NCBI GenBank assembly: GCA_030428695.1
Contig: JAUIEM010000139.1
Span: 1 to 22,037, forward strand
Source of the DNA: a bacterium
GTDB lineage: Bacteria; Planctomycetota; J058; JAJDCP01
Reading direction: 5' to 3'
Length of the DNA: 22,037 nt
Position 1 is the stretch's first letter; each line of letters opens with the position of its first letter. Below are positions 14,083-21,462 of this stretch, one piece after another. Made by a program: the position numbers and the translations under genes. The notes beneath the pieces were generated by a model. That model ran no database searches, was not told the origin of the DNA, and saw nothing but the letters and a program-made list of their open reading frames with translations.

Positions 14083-14669
14083 AGACCCTGCCCCTGCTCC
14101 TGGCCCTGTGCCTGGTCGTCGGATGCAACTCGCACTCCGGGCGGATCAAGACCGAAGGCGAGGGCGACCTGGTCGGCTCCCGCAGCGCCGGCTCGGCGAC
14201 CTACGAGCGCCTGATCGCCGAGACCACCCGCAAGCTCCTCGACGAGGAAGCGCCGAAGGTGCGCGCCGCCGGCCAGGCGGTGGTCGCCTTCGTCGGCGTC
14301 GAGAACCGCAGCGCCGAAGAGCTCGGCGACATCAGCGAGTCGACCTACGAGATGATCGACACCGTGCTCGTCGACTCCGACGTGTTCACCAACGTCAGCC
14401 GGCGCTACGTCGACGCCGCCCTGCGTGAGACCGGCCAGCGCCCCGAGGGGCTGTTCCTGTCCGACGGGCGCTCACGCTTCCTCGCCGTGCTGCGCCGCGA
14501 AGGGGTCGCCCCCGACTACCTGATCTTCGCGAAGTACACCTCGGCGTCGACCGCGGGCGAGGGTGTCTCGCAGCGCAACTACCTGCTCACCCTCGAGATG
14601 GTCGACTGCAGCAGCGGTCTGATCGCCGCCAAGGAGACCTCGAAGGTCAGCAAGGAGTACACCCGCTAA
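14079..14669 (+). CDS. LpoB-like lipoprotein (penicillin-binding-protein activator family)
   Basis: A 196-aa predicted outer-membrane lipoprotein: signal peptide KTLPLLLALCLVVGC with lipobox VVGC16. The body contains AFVGVENRSAEELGDISEST, then DTVLVDSDVFTNVSRRYVDAALRETG, then a beta strand LIFAKYTS and LTLEMVDCSSGLIAAKE. This order matches the LpoB family, in which E. coli LpoB reaches through peptidoglycan to stimulate the synthase PBP1B. Whether this homologue activates a PBP here is inference, and no PBP gene is in the window. The GTG start overlaps the preceding gene's stop by four bases, and the next gene starts on the base right after this stop. The order LpoB then COG3014 is a known gene neighbourhood in other bacteria, which strengthens both calls. 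Confidence 0.85.
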   Translation: MKTLPLLLALCLVVGCNSHSGRIKTEGEGDLVGSRSAGSATYERLIAETTRKLLDEEAPKVRAAGQAVVAFVGVENRSAEELGDISESTYEMIDTVLVDSDVFTNVSRRYVDAALRETGQRPEGLFLSDGRSRFLAVLRREGVAPDYLIFAKYTSASTAGEGVSQRNYLLTLEMVDCSSGLIAAKETSKVSKEYTR

Positions 14670-16013
14670 GTGCGCTTCCCGTCGCTGTGCTGCGCGCTGC
14701 TCCTGGTGGGCTGCGCGACCTACAACGAGCGCCTCGAGCCCTTCCGCGAAGCCTACGAGTCGGCCCGCTTCGAAGAGGCCGAGGCGGAGATCGAGTGGCT
14801 GATCGACGGCTCCGGGCCGGAGGACGGCGACGCCGTCCTCTACCTGCTCGAGAAGGCGATGCTCGAGCTCAGCCGCGGGCGGCCGGAGGCGGCGATCCCC
14901 ATCCTCCGCTCCTGCCGCGACGAGCTCGACGTGCGCTTCGACTCGAGCCGGGCCCTGTCGACCTTCGGCTCGACGTTTACCGACGACACCTACATCACCT
15001 ACAAGGGCGCCGCCTACGAGCACGTGCTCGTGCGGGTGCTGCTGTGCCTGGCCGAGCTGGCGACCGGCGGTCCGGACGCCTACGCCTACGCGATCCAGAT
15101 CGGCGAGATGCAGGAGCGCATCCTCGCCGACGACTACGGCGAGGAGGTCGGCTACCAGCCCCGCCAGCAGTACCGGCGCGTCGCCGCCGGCGCCTACCTG
15201 CAGGGAGTGGTCCGCGAGGCGGTGCTCGACGCCTCGGAGGCGGAGAAGATCTACGCCCGGGCCCTCGACTACGAGCCGGGGCTGCAGCTCGCCCAGCGAG
15301 CGCGCGAGCGGCTGCAGGGCGGCGCCTTCGCGGCCCCCGGCCACGGCATCGTGCACGTCTTCTACCTCGCCGGCCGCGGGCCGCTGCTGGTCGAGACCTC
15401 CGCCCGCAGCACCTCGACCGCCCTGCGCATCGCGGGCATCGCCGCGGCCTTGCTGACCGGGGTCATCGCCCCCGCCGGCCAGGCGAACGTGCCGGTGCCG
15501 GAACTGATCTTCCGCGACAACGTGCGCACCCTGGCCGTGCGGGCCGGGGGGACGCAGGCGCAGACCTCCGAGCTGCTCGACGTGTACCGCGTCGCGCGCC
15601 AGTCCCTCGACGCCGAGATGCCGATGATCATGGCCCGCGCCCTCCTGCGGCGGGCGGCCAAGACCGCGGTGACGACGACCGCCGAGGTGCTCGCCCGGCA
15701 GGAGGTCAAGAAGGAAGACCGCTGGATCATCTCCCTGCTCGCCCTGTTCGCCAACATCGCCTGGACCGCGACCGAGCGCGCCGACACCCGGCTGTGGAGC
15801 TCGCTGCCCGCGAGCATCCAGAGCGCGCGTCTCGAGCTGCCCGCCGGCGTCCATACGCTCGACCTCGGCGACGGCAACCGCGTCCCGGTGAGAGTCAGCG
15901 CCGGCCAGGTCGGCACCGTGCTGCTCCTGCGCCCGAACCTCGCCCTGCCGGGCCGGCTCGTCGTCGATCCCTACAGCCGCGTCTCCCAAGGAAACCACGG
16001 AAAGGACGGATGA
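14670..16013 (+). CDS. COG3014-family lipoprotein (partner gene of LpoB)
   Basis: A 447-aa lipoprotein with lipobox LVGC15. The N-terminal half is helical and TPR-like (repeated short AEAEIEWLID- and AIPILRSCRDELD-type helices), with the family-type segment TYITYKGAAYEHVLVRVLLCLAEL. The middle holds a GHGIVHVFYLAGRGPLLVE strand and a hydrophobic stretch ending in VPVPELI. The C-terminus has DTRLWSSLPASIQSARLELPAG, close to the COG3014 ending in which the protein is 'W..LP..IQ.ARL.LP.G'. The family is uncharacterised but often encoded beside LpoB and YcfL, suggesting a peptidoglycan-synthesis or envelope role. The GTG start immediately follows the LpoB-like stop, and the next ATG begins one base after this stop, so the four genes form one tight operon. 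Confidence 0.85.
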   Translation: MRFPSLCCALLLVGCATYNERLEPFREAYESARFEEAEAEIEWLIDGSGPEDGDAVLYLLEKAMLELSRGRPEAAIPILRSCRDELDVRFDSSRALSTFGSTFTDDTYITYKGAAYEHVLVRVLLCLAELATGGPDAYAYAIQIGEMQERILADDYGEEVGYQPRQQYRRVAAGAYLQGVVREAVLDASEAEKIYARALDYEPGLQLAQRARERLQGGAFAAPGHGIVHVFYLAGRGPLLVETSARSTSTALRIAGIAAALLTGVIAPAGQANVPVPELIFRDNVRTLAVRAGGTQAQTSELLDVYRVARQSLDAEMPMIMARALLRRAAKTAVTTTAEVLARQEVKKEDRWIISLLALFANIAWTATERADTRLWSSLPASIQSARLELPAGVHTLDLGDGNRVPVRVSAGQVGTVLLLRPNLALPGRLVVDPYSRVSQGNHGKDG

Positions 16014-16014
16014 C

Positions 16015-16311
16015 ATGACCAAGCTGCTGCTGCCCCTGCTCTGCCTCCTGTGCGCCGCCTGCTCGAGCCAGCGCATCCCCGACTTCTACCGCATCGACTC
16101 CAACGCGTCGGACGCCCGGGTGCGGATCCTCGACGGCGACCAGGACGTGTTGAGCATGAGCCTGCCGGTCGACCTCGACGAGGACGACTTCAGCTCGGGC
16201 ACGGTGTTCGTGATCGAGAAGCCCGGCTACATCACCTTCCAGGGCACGGTCTACGACATGGAGAAGCGCGGGAAGAAGTCGTACTACGTCACCCTCCGTC
16301 CGGTCGACTGA
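16015..16311 (+). CDS. Small 98-aa lipoprotein, last gene of the LpoB/COG3014 operon
   Basis: The signal peptide TKLLLPLLCLLCAAC ends in a good lipobox with Cys16. About 80 mature residues follow, containing RIDSNASDARVRILDGDQDV and EKPGYITFQGTVYD, a beta-rich pattern that vaguely recalls PEGA-type surface modules. I do not recognise a family. Its position resembles that of YcfL-type small lipoproteins in LpoB/COG3014 clusters, but I see no clear YcfL motif. The ATG is one base after the COG3014 stop, with AAGGA upstream inside that gene, so the two are translationally linked. It may be a structural partner of the other three lipoproteins, an inference from operon membership only. Confidence 0.75.
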   Translation: MTKLLLPLLCLLCAACSSQRIPDFYRIDSNASDARVRILDGDQDVLSMSLPVDLDEDDFSSGTVFVIEKPGYITFQGTVYDMEKRGKKSYYVTLRPVD

Positions 16312-16343
16312 GCGCTGCTCGTCTTCCGGATTGCACTGAACCC

Positions 16344-16352
16344 TGGTAGACT
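16344..16352 (+). promoter_or_regulatory. Candidate extended -10 promoter for the GspC-like gene
   Basis: TGGTAGACT (TG-N-TAGACT) lies 42 bases upstream of the ATG at 16395 in an 83-base gap. There is no convincing -35 at the right distance; TTGCAC at 16331 is too close. The gene could instead be read through from the lipoprotein operon. Confidence 0.3.
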
Positions 16353-16394
16353 GGGGAGCGTCGAAGTCTGTAGGAAGCAGAGACGGTACCGACC

Positions 16395-17093
16395 ATGATC
16401 AATATCCTCGAGAAGCTCGTCTGGGTGCTGACGATCCTGTCGATCGTCTTCGTCGCCGCGCTGATCCTCAGCAAGAGCGACATCAGCGAAGACGAGGTCT
16501 ATGACCGCACGCTCGCCGCCAACGCCGAGTCCGGCGGCATGCCCTGGGTGATGCCCGAGGACGCCGCGGTGTACATGACCGCCCCGCCCCCGAGCGCCCA
16601 ACCGACCGGCAACGGCCAGGAAGGCCAGCCCGGCGAGCGGGTCGCGGCCCAGCCCGCCGCCGCCCAGCCGCGCAGCCAGCCGAAGGCGTACTACGACGAG
16701 AACAACCGGCAGATGCCGGCCTACCTGACCCAGGGCCACTGGGAAGGCAACATGTTCGTCGTGCCCGAGGTCAAGATCGACCGCTCCTTCCAGGAGAAGT
16801 ACTCCCACAAGCGCGACGTCGTCGAGCTGCTCAACACCGCCTACGCGACCTACGAAGAGCTGCCGGGGGGCACGATCGAGGTCACGATGGAGAAGATGAA
16901 CCGCACCAGCCCCTTCCGGCGCCTGCTCGGCTTCCAGGAGGGCGACCGCATCGTCGCGATCAACGGCCAGTCCATCGGCGGCATCACGGGCGCCTGGGAC
17001 ATGTACGAAGGCATGAAGAGCCTGCCGAACTTCCAGGTCGAGGTCCTGCGCGACGGCCAGCGCGTGCAGTTCAACTACGGCATCTCGGAGTAG
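16395..17093 (+). CDS. GspC-like inner-membrane protein with C-terminal PDZ domain
   Basis: A 232-aa protein with a single N-terminal membrane helix (about residues 7-25, LVWVLTILSIVFVAALILS), a Pro/Gln/Ala-rich linker (about 60-100) and a C-terminal PDZ-like domain. The PDZ core is RLLGFQEGDRIVAINGQSIGGITGAWDMYEGMKSLPNFQVEVLRDGQRVQF (given here as its parts: LLGFQEGDRIVAINGQ near 175-191 and FQVEVLRDGQRVQFNY near 215-229). Helix, linker and PDZ is the layout of type II secretion GspC, whose PDZ 'G...GD.I..INGQ...' is very similar. The homology-region domain that binds GspD is not clear to me, and it could be another PDZ-anchored periplasmic protein. GspC-like is the best guess, helped by the GspF gene at the left edge. 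The start has only a distant AGGAAG upstream. Confidence 0.65.
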   Translation: MINILEKLVWVLTILSIVFVAALILSKSDISEDEVYDRTLAANAESGGMPWVMPEDAAVYMTAPPPSAQPTGNGQEGQPGERVAAQPAAAQPRSQPKAYYDENNRQMPAYLTQGHWEGNMFVVPEVKIDRSFQEKYSHKRDVVELLNTAYATYEELPGGTIEVTMEKMNRTSPFRRLLGFQEGDRIVAINGQSIGGITGAWDMYEGMKSLPNFQVEVLRDGQRVQFNYGISE

Positions 17094-17104
17094 CCCTCGC
17101 CCGC

Positions 17105-17133
17105 TTGCCTGCGCCCCGCCTTTGCGCTACCCT
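17105..17133 (+). promoter_or_regulatory. Candidate promoter for the metallopeptidase-like gene
   Basis: TTGCCT (17105-17110) and TACCCT (17128-17133) are spaced by 17 bases, upstream of ATG 17181. The -35 matches at 4/6; the -10 is weak but keeps the TA...T frame. Confidence 0.35.
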
Positions 17134-17148
17134 GAGGGCTCAATCTCC

Positions 17149-17164
17149 GGGCGCTCCGGCGCCC
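17149..17164 (+). terminator. Short perfect hairpin (possible terminator or leader hairpin)
   Basis: GGGCGC and GCGCCC pair around a TCCG tetraloop, 55 bases after the GspC-like stop and 16 bases before the next ATG. No T-run follows, only CCTTCCC. It may end the upstream transcript or, if the promoter at 17105 is used, form the leader of the metallopeptidase mRNA and affect its translation. Confidence 0.4.
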
Positions 17165-17180
17165 CCTTCCCGGTCGCTCG

Positions 17181-18050
17181 ATGGGCATGCTGCTCCGGAT
17201 GCCGGCCGAAGTCCAGGCGCTGCGCGACCCGTGGCCCAGCCTCGTCGGCACGATCCCCCACCTGACCCGTGATCTCGAGAAGCGCTTCCGCTTCGGCCAG
17301 CGCGTGTCGGCGACCTCGAAGGGCTACTTCCTCGGCGGGGCGATCAAGGGCGGCAGCTCGAGCGTGTGGGTGCCGACCGGCCCCGAGGTGTTCGACGCCT
17401 ACCGGGGCTGGCGCGCGCGCGAGGGCTTCCAGGCGCGGCGGCCGAACGGCAGCCTGAGCCGCCTGTCCTGCCTGCTCGGCCCGTCCGGCATCCGCCTGTT
17501 CGACGCCAAGGCCGAGCCGATCGGCGCCGAGGAGGCACCGCTCGCCGAGGTCTACGAGCTGTGCTTCGCGATCCTGAGCAACCTGCCGGGCTCGCACCTG
17601 CGCCGCGACAGCTTGCAGACGATCCAGCTCGGTGGCTGGGGTCCCGACTCGGCGAAAGGCTCGGCGTACCAGAACAGCAAGGTCGCGATCTACGACTTCG
17701 CGATGCGCGGCGCCCGGCGCACCTTCATCGGCCTGTTCCTGCACGAGCTCGGCCACGCCCATGAGGCGGTCTTCTCCCGCGGGGTGCGCGCCCGGCTCGA
17801 GGCCCAGTACCGGGTGCTCGCCGAGACCAACGCCTTCGTCGGCGTCGAGTTCCTCCTCGACGCCGCCTCCCGCCGCACCTACCAGCGCCTCGCCTTCAGC
17901 GAGTTCCTCGCCGAGCTGTACATGGTCTACGCGGTGTGCGGCGCCCGCCTGCGCAGCCACGTCGAGGAGCAGACCGGCGCGGCGGCCGAGGCCTGGCGCA
18001 GCGTCTACGCGACCTTCAGGGCCAGCTTCGACGACGTCGAGTACGCGTGA
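17181..18050 (+). CDS. Uncharacterised HExxH zinc metallopeptidase-like protein
   Basis: A 289-aa protein without a signal peptide. It has a zincin motif HELGH (residues 188-192) inside FIGLFLHELGHAHEAVF. About 50 residues later comes EFLAELY (Glu241 and Glu245), which could supply the third metal ligand. An HExxH plus a downstream 'EF.AE' resembles the arrangement in ATLF-type and other gluzincin domains, but I cannot name the family. Zinc binding and proteolysis are inferred from the motif. Substrate and location are unknown; it is predicted cytoplasmic. The ATG at 17181 has no good Shine-Dalgarno, and a second ATG lies two codons downstream at 17187. It is followed after 57 bases by the glycosyltransferase gene, which has its own candidate promoter. 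Confidence 0.75.
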   Translation: MGMLLRMPAEVQALRDPWPSLVGTIPHLTRDLEKRFRFGQRVSATSKGYFLGGAIKGGSSSVWVPTGPEVFDAYRGWRAREGFQARRPNGSLSRLSCLLGPSGIRLFDAKAEPIGAEEAPLAEVYELCFAILSNLPGSHLRRDSLQTIQLGGWGPDSAKGSAYQNSKVAIYDFAMRGARRTFIGLFLHELGHAHEAVFSRGVRARLEAQYRVLAETNAFVGVEFLLDAASRRTYQRLAFSEFLAELYMVYAVCGARLRSHVEEQTGAAAEAWRSVYATFRASFDDVEYA

Positions 18051-18054
18051 AGCC

Positions 18055-18082
18055 TTGCTTTCCTCGGTCCGATCCCGACAAT
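18055..18082 (+). promoter_or_regulatory. Candidate promoter for the glycosyltransferase gene cluster
   Basis: TTGCTT (18055-18060) and GACAAT (18077-18082) are spaced by 16 bases, starting right after the stop at 18050 and 25 bases before the GTG at 18108. The -35 again lies in AGCCTTGC. Confidence 0.35.
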
Positions 18083-18107
18083 CGGGGCTTTTCCGGGGGA
18101 AATCGCC

Positions 18108-18860
18108 GTGCGCGTTACCGCTGTCGTCATCATGCGCAACGAAGCGGTCCTGATCGCCTCGAAGCTCGCGGCCTGCGCGACCTGGGCCGACCAGATCGTG
18201 TGCGTCGACCAGCGCTCCGAGGACGGCTCGCTGTTCACCGCGCGAGAGGTCCTGCGCCTGCTCGAGATCGAGCACGAGGCCTTCACGACGAGGAGCGAGG
18301 TGCTCGGCAAGGAGTTCTCCTACCTCGAGGGCTTCGAGGCGGCGACCGGCGACTGGGTCGTGTACACCGACGTCGACGAGATCCTCGTCGCCCGGGGCGG
18401 CTTCAAGAAGGTGCTCGAGACGGTGCCCCCGGAGTGCAACGGCCCGACCATCGTCCGCTGGCACGCGATCGTCCACGGCGATGACTACTTCAAGGTCGAG
18501 AAGTTCGACGTCAAGCGCTTCCGCATCCTCCGCAAGCCCGGCGCCGAGGTGTTCGACGCCAAGACCAAGCGCTACAAGGACCTCTTGCACAAGCACGAGC
18601 CGGTCACCCCCGAGTCCGAGCTGCCGCGCTTCGACATCCCCCAGAAGCAGGCCTTCCTGATGGAGTTCAAGGCGCCCCACCAGCACTTCGCCGACCAGCT
18701 CTTCTACGAGGCCGTCGGCAGCCGCAACGACCGCAAAGCCTGCGAAGAGGCCTTCTCCTCCCGCGAGCTGGCCCTCGGCCGGGCGATGTACGAGCTCGGC
18801 CACCAGGAGAACGCGCCGGTGCGCCGCTGGTGGTGGCCGTTCGGGAAGGGCAAGCGCTGA
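18108..18860 (+). CDS. Family 2 (GT-A) glycosyltransferase
   Basis: A 250-aa cytoplasmic glycosyltransferase-like protein. The N-terminus MRVTAVVIMRNEA is the GT2 opening, followed by VCVDQRSEDGS (nucleotide-sugar region, residues 31-41) and YTDVDEIL (86-93) with the Asp88-x-Asp90 metal site. This pattern resembles GT2 enzymes that modify peptides, lipids or polysaccharides from an NDP-sugar. Donor and acceptor cannot be read from sequence. The C-terminus ends in RRWWWPFGKGKR, an amphipathic and basic tail that could touch the membrane. The GTG at 18108 has GGGGGA upstream. The stop overlaps the next gene's ATG (TGATG at 18858-18862), which indicates translational coupling with the VOC and YchJ genes. 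Confidence 0.85.
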   Translation: MRVTAVVIMRNEAVLIASKLAACATWADQIVCVDQRSEDGSLFTAREVLRLLEIEHEAFTTRSEVLGKEFSYLEGFEAATGDWVVYTDVDEILVARGGFKKVLETVPPECNGPTIVRWHAIVHGDDYFKVEKFDVKRFRILRKPGAEVFDAKTKRYKDLLHKHEPVTPESELPRFDIPQKQAFLMEFKAPHQHFADQLFYEAVGSRNDRKACEEAFSSRELALGRAMYELGHQENAPVRRWWWPFGKGKR

Positions 18861-19237
18861 TGGCTCCGCCCATCGACAGCCAGATCACCTTCTTCTACAC
18901 CGAGGACGGCCCGACCACCTGGGACTTCTACGAGCGCGTGGTCGGCCTGCCCCTGGTGCTCGACCAGGGCGGCTGCCGCATCTACGGGGTGGCGGGCCAG
19001 GCCTACGTCGGCTTCTGCCAGCGACAGGGGAAGCGCCCGACCGAGGGCGCGCTGCTGACCCTGGTCAGCGACGACGTCGAGGGCTGGGCCGCGCACCTGC
19101 GCGCGCACGGCGTCGAGCTGGTCAAGGAGCCGGCGCACAACCCGGAGTACGGGATCTTCCACCTGTTCGCCAAGGATCCCAACGGCTACCTGCTCGAGGT
19201 CCAGCGCTTCGACGATCCGGCCTGGAACCGGGGCTGA
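18860..19237 (+). CDS. VOC superfamily protein (glyoxalase/bleomycin-resistance fold)
   Basis: A 125-aa protein of typical single-subunit VOC length, with two babab modules. The first has FYTEDGPTTWDFYERVVGLPLVLDQGG. The second has a VSDDVEGWAAHLRAHGVELV helix-strand pair and the VOC ending GIFHLFAKDPNGYLLEVQRF, where His and Glu are candidate metal ligands. The usual first His is not apparent, so it may be a non-enzymatic or differently liganded member. The ATG at 18860 overlaps the glycosyltransferase stop, and GGGAAGGG lies upstream. Its own stop overlaps the YchJ start. The substrate is unknown, and the fold alone does not identify one. Confidence 0.85.
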   Translation: MAPPIDSQITFFYTEDGPTTWDFYERVVGLPLVLDQGGCRIYGVAGQAYVGFCQRQGKRPTEGALLTLVSDDVEGWAAHLRAHGVELVKEPAHNPEYGIFHLFAKDPNGYLLEVQRFDDPAWNRG

Positions 19238-19623
19238 TGGCCGTCTGCCCCTGCGGGAGCGGCGCGCGCCTGGCGGGCTGCTGCGGGCCGGTGGTCTACG
19301 AGGGGGAAGCGGCGGACACCGCCGAGGCGCTGATGCGCGCCCGCTACACCGCCTACGCCCGGCGCCGGCTGCCCTTCATCATCGCGAGCCACGACCCGAC
19401 CACCCGGGCGAGCGTCGACCGCGTCTCGCTGCAGGCCTGGCTCGCCCGCACCCGCTGGCTGGCGCTCGAGGTGCTCGAGACCGAGCACGGCGGACCGGCG
19501 GACAGCCGCGGCGTCGTGCGCTTCCGGGCCCGCTACCGCGAGGCCGGCGAGGAGCGCGTCCACGAGGAGCGCTCGGAGTTCCGCAAGGCGCACGGGCGCT
19601 GGGTGTACGTGCGGGCGCTGTAG
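19237..19623 (+). CDS. ychJ: YchJ family protein (UPF0225) with N-terminal SEC-C zinc motif
   Basis: A 128-aa protein. It begins with the SEC-C-like zinc-binding cysteines CPCGSG and GCCG (Cys4, Cys6, Cys15, Cys16), followed by EALMRARYTAYARRRLPFIIASHDP, the YchJ middle domain hallmark. It ends with FRARYREAGEERVHEERSEFRKAHGRWVYV, as in YchJ proteins with a SnoaL-like fold. The E. coli homologue's precise role is not established. The ATG overlaps the VOC stop codon by one base, so it is the last gene of the 18108-19623 unit. The 129-base gap after it separates this unit from a convergent minus-strand gene. Confidence 0.88.
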   Translation: MAVCPCGSGARLAGCCGPVVYEGEAADTAEALMRARYTAYARRRLPFIIASHDPTTRASVDRVSLQAWLARTRWLALEVLETEHGGPADSRGVVRFRARYREAGEERVHEERSEFRKAHGRWVYVRAL

Positions 19624-19752
19624 CTCCATCGGGTGCTTCGAGCAGCTCCTCGAGCGCGGTTGCCCAGGCGCAGTCGGAGCGCCGGACGGATGCCCGACCG
19701 CTCACGCGCCACGGGGCTCAGCTCAGCCCGGCAGGGTTCAGCCACCGACTCC

Positions 19753-21324
19753 CTACGGCCGCTCGTAACACCCGAGGTCGTTCCCCGTCCGCGGCTCCCC
19801 CCGGATGTCGTCGGCCGGCAGCTGATCGGCCCGCGCAGCGCCGAGGGCCGGACTGCCCGCCCCCGGCAGGCCGTAGCTGAGCAGGTTCGCGAAGACCTCG
19901 CAGATCGTGCTCGAGCCGTCCGCGAACTGCCCGCTCCCGGAATTCCACACCGGCGAGACGATGCTCGTCCCGGCCGGCAGGAGCGGATCGGCGACCACGC
20001 GGTTGCTGTCGTCCTCGGGGTTGATCAGGTCGCCGGTGCTGGTCGGGAGGGCCGCGCCGCCGTTGTAGAACAGGTTGGTGTCGAAGCTGAAGGTGGTCGT
20101 CTCGCCGATCGGGGTGTCGCTGAAGTCGGCCATCGTGCCGCCGGGGTCGGACCAGATGTTGTTGTAGAAGGCGATGTTCTGGCAGGCCAGGTTGCTGCCC
20201 TCCACGTTGAGCCGGAAGGCGAAGGCGAGGGAGGGGAAGTCGCCGACCACGGTGTTGGCCCGGAAGGTCACATCCCGGCTGCCCTTGACCCCGAACGGTG
20301 CGCGCATCGTGTCGGTGCCGTTGCCGAGCATCAGGTTGTTCTCGACGAGCACGTCGAAGGCCTCGTAAAAGCTCTGGCCGTCCTCGCCGACCAGCACGAA
20401 GTTCGAGCCGCTGCTCCCCTCCCAGTGCAGGAAGACGTTGCGCCGCACCGTGATGCTCTCGGCGCCGAGATAGGAATCCGAGCTGCCGTTGCTGTCCTTG
20501 ATCACGATGAAGCCCGAGGTGTTGGCGGGGTTGCTGCGGCCGCTGGCGGCGAAGTCGTTGAAGAAGACGTTGTCCTCGACGATCACGTCCCGGACGCTGT
20601 TGATGTCGATGTGCTCGTCGGAGCCGCTCTGGTTGTAGAACACGTTGTGGGCGACGGTGATCTCGGCGGCGCCGTTGTTGATCTTGAGGATGTCGTTGTT
20701 GTAGCTGTCGTGCAGCACGCAGTTGCGGATCGCGATGTCGCGCACGTAGTCCGCCCCGCCCGGACTGCCGATCAGGTCCTGGATCTGGATCACGAGCGCC
20801 CCGGCCCCCGGCCCGTCATGGGCGATGTCGAAGCCCTCCAGGGCGATCCCCTGGCCCTCGTAGCAGGTCACCACGGTCGAGTTGTGACGCAGGCGGGCCT
20901 GGTAGGGAACCTCCGAGCGCACGGTCACGCCGGTGGCGAAGCTCCCGCGCAGCTGGACGCGGCCGTTGTAGGTGCCGGGCTGGACGAGGATCGTCGCGCC
21001 GTCCGGAGCGTTGTCGAGGGCAGCGGTGATCGTCGCGTAGGGATTGCCCGACGAGCCGTCGCCGCTGAGGTCGTCCCCGCCCGTCGCGACGTACAGGACC
21101 GTGCCGGTCGGCGCGGGCGGGTTGCAGGGGTCGCTGTTCCCCGTGTTCCCGCTGTTCCCCGTGTTCCCGCTGTTCCCCGTGTTCCCGCTGTTCCCCGTGT
21201 TCCCGCTGTTCCCCGTGTTCCCGCTGTTCCCCGTGTTCCCGCTGTTCCCGCCGGAGCCACCGGAGCTTCCGCCCCCCGAGCAACCGACGCACAGCACCAC
21301 GATCGCGATCAGCCAGCGCACCAT
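19753..21324 (-). CDS. Lipoprotein with Gly-Asn-X tether and right-handed parallel beta-helix domain
   Basis: A 523-aa predicted lipoprotein. The signal ends in CVGC with Cys15 lipidated. A Gly/Ser stretch and six GNTGNS units follow (about residues 25-64). The rest begins with the DUF1565-type opening [16 protein letters not shown]...[26 protein letters not shown] and continues as short beta-rungs ([55 protein letters not shown]). This is a pectate-lyase-like right-handed parallel beta-helix. Polysaccharide binding or lysis is possible, but no catalytic triad can be asserted. It probably sits on the outer membrane or is surface-exposed, tethered by the flexible repeat. The ATG at 21324 is preferred over 21345 because GAGGAGG lies just upstream and the signal peptide then begins correctly. 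Confidence 0.8.
   Translation of the reverse strand: MVRWLIAIVVLCVGCSGGGSSGGSGGNSGNTGNSGNTGNSGNTGNSGNTGNSGNTGNSGNTGNSDPCNPPAPTGTVLYVATGGDDLSGDGSSGNPYATITAALDNAPDGATILVQPGTYNGRVQLRGSFATGVTVRSEVPYQARLRHNSTVVTCYEGQGIALEGFDIAHDGPGAGALVIQIQDLIGSPGGADYVRDIAIRNCVLHDSYNNDILKINNGAAEITVAHNVFYNQSGSDEHIDINSVRDVIVEDNVFFNDFAASGRSNPANTSGFIVIKDSNGSSDSYLGAESITVRRNVFLHWEGSSGSNFVLVGEDGQSFYEAFDVLVENNLMLGNGTDTMRAPFGVKGSRDVTFRANTVVGDFPSLAFAFRLNVEGSNLACQNIAFYNNIWSDPGGTMADFSDTPIGETTTFSFDTNLFYNGGAALPTSTGDLINPEDDSNRVVADPLLPAGTSIVSPVWNSGSGQFADGSSTICEVFANLLSYGLPGAGSPALGAARADQLPADDIRGEPRTGNDLGCYERP
21134..21241 (-). repeat. Six perfect 18-bp tandem repeats encoding GNTGNS
   Basis: The plus-strand unit CTGTTCCCCGTGTTCCCG repeats six times without a visible mismatch, then breaks off into a partial copy. 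It is in frame with the lipoprotein gene and encodes (Gly-Asn-Thr-Gly-Asn-Ser). Exact identity between copies suggests recent expansion, so the copy number is likely to vary between strains. Confidence 0.93.
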
Positions 21325-21339
21325 TCCATCCTCCTCGTC

Positions 21340-21375
21340 CGACACGCACCACCAGAGTGTCGTTTCGAGGAACGA
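21340..21375 (-). promoter_or_regulatory. Two overlapping hairpins in the leader of the beta-helix lipoprotein
   Basis: Arms CGACAC (21340-21345) and GTGTCG (21357-21362) pair around an 11-base loop. Arms TCGTT (21360-21364) and AACGA (21371-21375) form a second hairpin that shares three bases with the first, so both cannot fully form together. They lie just upstream of the Shine-Dalgarno of the gene at 21324. A regulatory role is a guess. Confidence 0.3.
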
Positions 21376-21413
21376 TCTTTCACATTTCTCCGCAAAACCT
21401 CCCCCCGATGCAC

Positions 21414-21441
21414 GACGCGCCGTCCTCGAGGACGGCGCGTC
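21414..21441 (-). terminator. Strong 28-base hairpin after the minus-strand 187-aa lipoprotein gene
   Basis: Arms GACGCGCCGTCCTC and GAGGACGGCGCGTC form a perfect palindrome (a 12-bp stem with a TCGA loop), 21 bases beyond the stop at 21463. On the minus strand it is followed by GTGCATC and, further on, GTTTTGC rather than a direct T-run. Its placement right after a stop fits a terminator separating the two lipoprotein genes. Confidence 0.65.
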
Positions 21442-21462
21442 AGAGCAGGGAGGGCAGCAGCG

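Noticed and set aside
13450..16311. Calling the 98-aa lipoprotein YcfL
   Set aside because: Its position fits, but I could not see a YcfL motif, so it is left as an unknown lipoprotein.
19624..19752. A possible terminator between the YchJ gene and the convergent beta-helix lipoprotein gene (GGGCT...AGCCC near 19714-19730)
   Set aside because: The stem is about five base pairs with no T-run, not enough to support a feature.
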